Assembly: GCF_014267175.1 (NCBI RefSeq)
Contig: NZ_JACMTR010000002.1
Location: 4,861,501-4,925,500 of the forward strand
Origin: Pseudonocardia sp. C8
Lineage (GTDB): Bacteria; Actinomycetota; Actinomycetes; Mycobacteriales; Pseudonocardiaceae
Direction: 5' to 3'
Length of the DNA: 64,000 bases
The notes below the pieces were generated by a model, which was not told the DNA's origin, did not search any database, and saw only the letters and a program-made list of their open reading frames with translations. Shown one piece after another: positions 60,326 through 64,000 of the stretch (its first letter is position 1; every line of letters begins with the position of its first letter). Made by a program: the position numbers and the translations under genes.

Positions 60326-60354
60326 TTGACCTTTTCCCCGGGGGAAGGTTCTAG
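60326..60354 (+). promoter_or_regulatory. CueR-type promoter of the HMA-CcdA-like operon
   Basis: TTGACC (60326-60331), a 17-bp spacer with the strongest dyad of the set (CCTTttCCCC/GGGGgAAGG), and TTCTAG (60349-60354). Confidence 0.78.
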
Positions 60355-60435
60355 CGTTTCGCTGCTGACGCACCGTTGACTCGCCTTGGAGTCAACGCGT
60401 CCGGATCGCTGCAGGCATGTTTGAGGAAGGACTGG

Positions 60436-61536
60436 ATGCCCCACGAACACGAGGACGCCTCCGACACCGTGGCCGGTGGATTGTCTCGGATTGACGTGCC
60501 GGTAGCGGGGATGACCTGTGCCGGGTGTGCCAATACCCTGCAGCTCGGCCTGGCCAAAGTCGCTGGCGTGTCGCATGTGGACGCGGATCTGGATGATGAT
60601 CGTGTCACCATCCACGGTACGCAGTTGGACGAGACGCGGCTCCGCGCGGTGATCGAGGAACTCGGCTACACCGTTGGAATCGGGATTCAGGACACGGCAC
60701 GCCGAGCTGGGTGGCTGCGGCCCGCGGCGATCGCCGCCAGTGTGGCGCTTGTGTTGGGCATGGGCACCGTGGCTTTCCAGATGAGCTCGGGAGCGTATTT
60801 CGCCGCTGGAGCGCTGCAGCAGCTCAACGCCCTGTTCAGCGAGGTCTCCGTGGCCACGGTGGGCATTGCGCTGCTGTTCGGCTTGGCCGTCGGGTTCGCT
60901 CCGTCCAGTTACGCCATGGCTCCAGCGGTCATGGGCCTGGTCACCAGCACGCAGACTCACTCCGCCGGACGCGCGGCTCGGCTGTCCGGGTCGTTCGTCG
61001 CCGGTATGGCTGTCGTCGACATGCTCCTCGGGGCCGCGATCGCGTCCTTTGGCACCGCGGCGTTGTCCTACCTCGGGGCGCACTTGGCCTTGTTCAACGC
61101 CGTCGTGACGGTGCTGTTGCTGGTGCTGAGCCTGGTGATCCTGCGGCTGTGGCGTCCTCGGCTGCCCTCGTTTCTGCCCCGATTGCGCCAGCGCCACACC
61201 GCGGGCGGGGCCTTCGCCCTCGGGATGCCGTTCGGATTGCTCACCTGCCCGGCCTGCACCCCGTTACTACTGCCCGTGGCGCTGGGCGCCGCGGCCACCG
61301 GCCAGGTGTGGTACGGGGCGCTGCTGCTCGGCGCTTTCGCCATCGGGCGCGGAATCCCGCTAGTGGTGCTGGGCACCTCCACCGCAGCGTTTCACAACAT
61401 GCGTGGTCTGACCCGATGGGTGCCCTGGATCGAACGCGCCGTTGGGGTCCTGCTGCTCGTCGGAGCAGCCTACTTCGCCGCGGAATTCCTTGCCGTGGGC
61501 GGATTCCCGGCCTTGCTGAAGGGAATAGCGGGATGA
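60436..61536 (+). CDS. HMA domain fused to CcdA/DsbD-like membrane domain
   Basis: Residues 1-80 are a heavy-metal-associated domain (VAGMTCAGCANTLQLGL); the rest is a six- to seven-helix CcdA/DsbD-type transporter. The second membrane Cys site is present and doubled (LTCPACTPLLLPVALG), but the first, normally SPC in this family, reads FAPSSYAMAPA without Cys. It therefore cannot use the usual two-Cys thiol relay and may move Cu(I) from the HMA domain instead. GAGGAAGG precedes ATG 60436. It overlaps the next gene. Confidence 0.8.
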   Translation: MPHEHEDASDTVAGGLSRIDVPVAGMTCAGCANTLQLGLAKVAGVSHVDADLDDDRVTIHGTQLDETRLRAVIEELGYTVGIGIQDTARRAGWLRPAAIAASVALVLGMGTVAFQMSSGAYFAAGALQQLNALFSEVSVATVGIALLFGLAVGFAPSSYAMAPAVMGLVTSTQTHSAGRAARLSGSFVAGMAVVDMLLGAAIASFGTAALSYLGAHLALFNAVVTVLLLVLSLVILRLWRPRLPSFLPRLRQRHTAGGAFALGMPFGLLTCPACTPLLLPVALGAAATGQVWYGALLLGAFAIGRGIPLVVLGTSTAAFHNMRGLTRWVPWIERAVGVLLLVGAAYFAAEFLAVGGFPALLKGIAG

Positions 61537-62021
61537 GAAAGATCGTCATTCGCTCCGTCTCCCGCACCGCGCTCATAGGAACGCTGCTGGTCCTGATCGC
61601 GGGCATCCTTCTGGGCTCCACTGCGCACGCCGGTGCGACCGAACAGGCAACGCTTACCGTCGACGGGATGGCCTGTCCCAACTGCGAACGCACTGTCGAA
61701 GCAGTGCTGCGTGACAGCAAGGGTGTGCAGACGGCCGACGCCGACAGCGCCAGCCAGCAGGCCCGGGTTACCTTCGATCCCACGCGCACCTCGCCGGACG
61801 CGTTGGCCCACGCCATCAACACCCAGACCTACTACCGAGCCTCCACCGCCCGCGGCGACCACCCGGCACAACCCCCAGCCGGGAACAGCCAGGACCAGGC
61901 TGGTGCAGACAACACGGGCAGCGGAACCATCGCGCTGTTAGTCACGGCGCTCGGGATCATCGCGCTGGCCGGCGCAGGGCTCTTCCTCCGCCGCGCCCAG
62001 CAGCCCTCGCACAGGCAGTAG
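61533..62021 (+). CDS. Membrane-anchored extracytoplasmic HMA protein
   Basis: The 162-residue protein has an N-terminal signal/anchor helix (ALIGTLLVLIAGILLGS), an HMA domain with VDGMACPNCERTVEAVL, a Gln/Gly-rich linker and a C-terminal helix (IALLVTALGIIALAGAGLFL). The topology places the metal site outside the membrane, like a tethered MerP. It overlaps the HMA-CcdA-like gene by four bases. It probably exchanges metal with that membrane protein. Confidence 0.8.
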   Translation: MRKIVIRSVSRTALIGTLLVLIAGILLGSTAHAGATEQATLTVDGMACPNCERTVEAVLRDSKGVQTADADSASQQARVTFDPTRTSPDALAHAINTQTYYRASTARGDHPAQPPAGNSQDQAGADNTGSGTIALLVTALGIIALAGAGLFLRRAQQPSHRQ

Positions 62022-62214
62022 GAAACCACCATGGCCCGCGGCACGAAGCCGACAAAGGCCGCTGCGATCTCCTGCGGGCACGCGGTCTGACCGGTTGCTT
62101 CGCCTGCATTCCCAGGGGGTTCGCGGGCCTGTGTGCATACCCGCTTGATGATGTGGCCGGCCGATCCGCCGGCTACCGGAGCGAGCTCGATGCGGTGAAG
62201 CACGGATCCGCGGG

Positions 62215-62243
62215 TTGACCTTGCCGCGGGGGCAAACTTCTAC
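62215..62243 (+). promoter_or_regulatory. CueR-type promoter of the MFS transporter
   Basis: TTGACC (62215-62220), a 17-bp spacer with the dyad TTGCCgc/gGGGGCAA, and TTCTAC (62238-62243). It is slightly weaker than the other three promoters on the right. The preceding 62022-62214 holds no recognised gene. Confidence 0.68.
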
Positions 62244-62354
62244 GGTCACCGCAAACCACGGCACGGGTCGGCCGTCTCGGCGGGCCGCTGCGGCTTCCAC
62301 CTCGCGGCGGGGCCAGTCGTGGTGGGCAAATCAGCAGCGTGGGTAGGGAGAAAT

Positions 62355-63788
62355 ATGCCGATGGATCAGGCGGCGCGAGCCGCACCTCGGGGCGCGGTGG
62401 CAAGCATTGTCGGCGTCACATCTATGGCGACGTTTCTGTCCAATTTGAGTTCCACGGGTACCTATTTGGCGGCCCCGGAGATCACCCGAGCTTTGGGGGT
62501 GGCGCAGCCTGCCTCGATCGTGAGCGTGATCGCGTATCTGGTGCCGTTCGCCGTGGTGATGCCGGTCATCGCCAAGCTCGGCGACGCGTTCGGGCACAAG
62601 CGCGTGCTGCTGGCCGGGCTCGGCCTATACGCGGCCGGGTCGCTGGCAACCCCAGCCTTCTCGGGTTTCATCCCGTTCCTCGGGCTGCGGCTGGTGCAAG
62701 GCCTCGGCGGGGGCATCATGCTGGTATCGATGGTGTTCATCGCCCGCCAGCTGGCTGATCGGCAGCGCGAAACCGGGCTGGGGATCTGGCGCGCGGCGCT
62801 ACTGGCCGGCACCGTCGCCGGCCCACCGATCGGCGGGTATCTCGCGAGCCTGCTCGGGTGGCAGTCGATCTTCTGGGTCACCGGCCTGGCCGGGGCCGCC
62901 GCTTTCGGATGGGCGGCGGTGGGGCTGGAGGAGCTGCCCCGTCAGCGGGCGCGCCGGTTCGACTGGGTCGGCGCCGTGGCCTTCACGGTCAGCTTCACCG
63001 CCTTGGTGGTCGGGCTGGCCGCAGCCGGGTTCCTGCGCACCATGGGCGGCGGTGTCGCCACTGGGCCGGTGGCCACGCTCAGCTCCCTGGCGCCGGTGTT
63101 CCTGGGCATCTTCGTGGTGGGGCTGGCCGTGCTGATCGTCAATCAGCGGGTCAACGCGCAGCCGTTGTTCGCGTCGTCGTTGTGGCGCAATCGGCAGTTC
63201 GTGCTGGGCAACGCGGGCACGTTCCTGGTGTGCGTGGGCATGTTCTCGGCGATGATGTTCACCTCGCTGATGCTGCGCAACGTTTTCGACTTCCCCGCGA
63301 TGCAAGCCTCCAACGCGCTGTTGCTGATGACCGTCGGCGCCGTGGTCTTCGGGATCTGGGGCGGGTCCCTGGCCGGCCGGTTCGGCCCCAAGCTGCCCTG
63401 GGCCACCGGGTTCGTGCTCACCGCGGCCACGTTCGTCGCGCTGGCGGTGTTCGTCTCCCCGGTGACCTCGGCGGTGTGGCTGTTTGTGCTCGCCCCGCTG
63501 TCCGGGGCAGGGCAGGGCCTGCCCCTGGGGCCGACCGCCTCGGTGGCGCTACAGGATGTGCCCGCCGAGACCAGCGCGGAAGCCACCGGCTGGTTCGACT
63601 TCTCGCACAACATCGGCCGCGCCGTGGCCATCGGCGGCCTGGGCGCACTATTCGTACCCGGCGAGGCGGCCAGCTACACCACCATCTTCTGGGTCAGCGC
63701 CGCCCTCACCACCCTCGGCGCGGTCCTGGTGCTCGGCCTCAAACGCCCCACGCCCGTCGCCGAGGCCCAGCCCGCGCCAGCGACCTAA
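62355..63788 (+). CDS. MFS transporter, DHA2-like 14-helix type
   Basis: The 477-residue protein has about 14 membrane helices, the MFS loop motif GDAFGHKRVLLAGL between helices 2 and 3 and RLVQGLGGGIMLVSMVF (motif C-like region follows: AGTVAGPPIGGYLASL). It is a drug/H+ antiporter type; a copper-linked substrate is suggested only by its CueR-type promoter. AGGGAGA precedes ATG 62355; GTG 62319 is the longer alternative. A second, related-looking transporter begins at 63905. Confidence 0.82.
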   Translation: MPMDQAARAAPRGAVASIVGVTSMATFLSNLSSTGTYLAAPEITRALGVAQPASIVSVIAYLVPFAVVMPVIAKLGDAFGHKRVLLAGLGLYAAGSLATPAFSGFIPFLGLRLVQGLGGGIMLVSMVFIARQLADRQRETGLGIWRAALLAGTVAGPPIGGYLASLLGWQSIFWVTGLAGAAAFGWAAVGLEELPRQRARRFDWVGAVAFTVSFTALVVGLAAAGFLRTMGGGVATGPVATLSSLAPVFLGIFVVGLAVLIVNQRVNAQPLFASSLWRNRQFVLGNAGTFLVCVGMFSAMMFTSLMLRNVFDFPAMQASNALLLMTVGAVVFGIWGGSLAGRFGPKLPWATGFVLTAATFVALAVFVSPVTSAVWLFVLAPLSGAGQGLPLGPTASVALQDVPAETSAEATGWFDFSHNIGRAVAIGGLGALFVPGEAASYTTIFWVSAALTTLGAVLVLGLKRPTPVAEAQPAPAT

Positions 63789-63804
63789 CCCACCTCCCGC
63801 CATT

Positions 63805-63840
63805 CCCGCGCCGGACTCCACGCCGCGAGTCCGGCGCGGG
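63805..63840 (+). terminator. Hairpin after the MFS gene
   Basis: A perfect 14-bp stem CCCGCGCCGGACTC (63805-63818) pairs with 63827-63840 around an eight-base loop, 16 bases after the stop. Confidence 0.75.
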
Positions 63841-63904
63841 CAGCACAAGCCCGACTGTCGACCCGACGACACGGGTCGCGACGAGACCGAGACAAGGAAG
63901 ACGT

Positions 63905-64000
63905 GTGTCCGATCAAGCCGCCCCTCCCGCCGCGCCCCGCGGCATGCTGGCCCTGCTGACCACGGCCGCATTCGTGATCTTCGCGCAGATCTTCATGATC
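63905..64000 (+). CDS. Start of a probable membrane transporter (cut by the window edge)
   Basis: GTG 63905 opens a frame to the window end: a Pro/Ala-rich polar start, then MLALLTTAAFVIFAQIFMI, a first membrane helix like those of MFS transporters. AAGGAAG lies a few bases upstream. Only 32 codons are visible, so the family is a guess from context. Confidence 0.5.
   Translation, partial: MSDQAAPPAAPRGMLALLTTAAFVIFAQIFMI

Noticed and set aside
62030..62089. 19-codon frame after the tethered HMA gene
   Set aside because: Too short, with no ribosome site and no hydrophobic or metal motif; chance occurrence is likely.
1..64000. tRNA, rRNA, CRISPR or replication-origin sequences
   Set aside because: Scanned by eye for regular repeats, conserved rRNA blocks and T-loop/anticodon-arm patterns; nothing credible was found, but a covariance search was not possible.

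Overview
The window is high-GC DNA with GTG and TTG starts, G/C-rich third codon positions, XRE/TPR regulators, an ArsR-type mercury regulator and an FxLD-type lanthipeptide locus. Together these point to a filamentous actinomycete, plausibly Pseudonocardiales; the genus is an inference. No rRNA, tRNA, CRISPR array, replication origin or phage structural gene was seen. The density of insertion sequences, gene remnants and metal-resistance operons suggests a genomic island or large plasmid rather than core chromosome.

Region 1 (1-35784) is bounded by two directly repeated IS5-family elements that look identical: copy 1 is cut by the left window edge (1-641) and copy 2 is complete (34861-35784). 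Between them lie, in order: (a) remnants of an integrative element (a 13-repeat zinc-ribbon protein whose stop codon is completed by the IS end, an XRE regulator, a broken tyrosine integrase and an N-terminally truncated PAPS-reductase-like gene); (b) a minus-strand gene train with the inorganic-carbon uptake pair dabB-dabA followed by isocitrate dehydrogenase, dihydroxyacid dehydratase, enoyl-ACP reductase and dethiobiotin synthetase paralogues, with a divergent winged-helix regulator; (c) MurF, Sua5/TsaC and FolC paralogues; (d) two TerC genes, each behind a promoter and a yybP-ykoY-type manganese riboswitch, with an orphan third leader between them; (e) a class I FxLD lanthipeptide cluster (XRE regulator, NUDIX protein, precursor, LanB, LanC, SpaB-C domain/PIMT-like methyltransferase, TPR-like protein) in which the methyltransferase gene is split by an in-frame TAA.

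Region 2 (35785-52300) carries a Csp copper-storage protein, a membrane protein/thioredoxin-like/Crp operon, a DUF3179 protein, two decayed genes, a second Crp-like regulator, a TetR/AhpD/haloacid dehalogenase set, a TetR-controlled cytochrome P450 plus MerB-like gene pair, and a mercury locus (ArsR-type regulator with two CC-motif membrane proteins, divergent from merA-merB), followed by a second MerA-like flavoprotein.

Region 3 (52300-64000) is a copper-responsive regulon. A MerR/CueR-type regulator lies among five promoters with the same layout (TTGACC, 17 bp, then the -10 region, with a metal-regulator dyad in the spacer). These drive a second Csp protein, two P1B-type ATPases with YPC in place of the usual CPC, a CopZ-like chaperone, an HMA-CcdA-like fusion, a membrane-anchored HMA protein and an MFS transporter. 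Several rho-independent-like hairpins separate the units.
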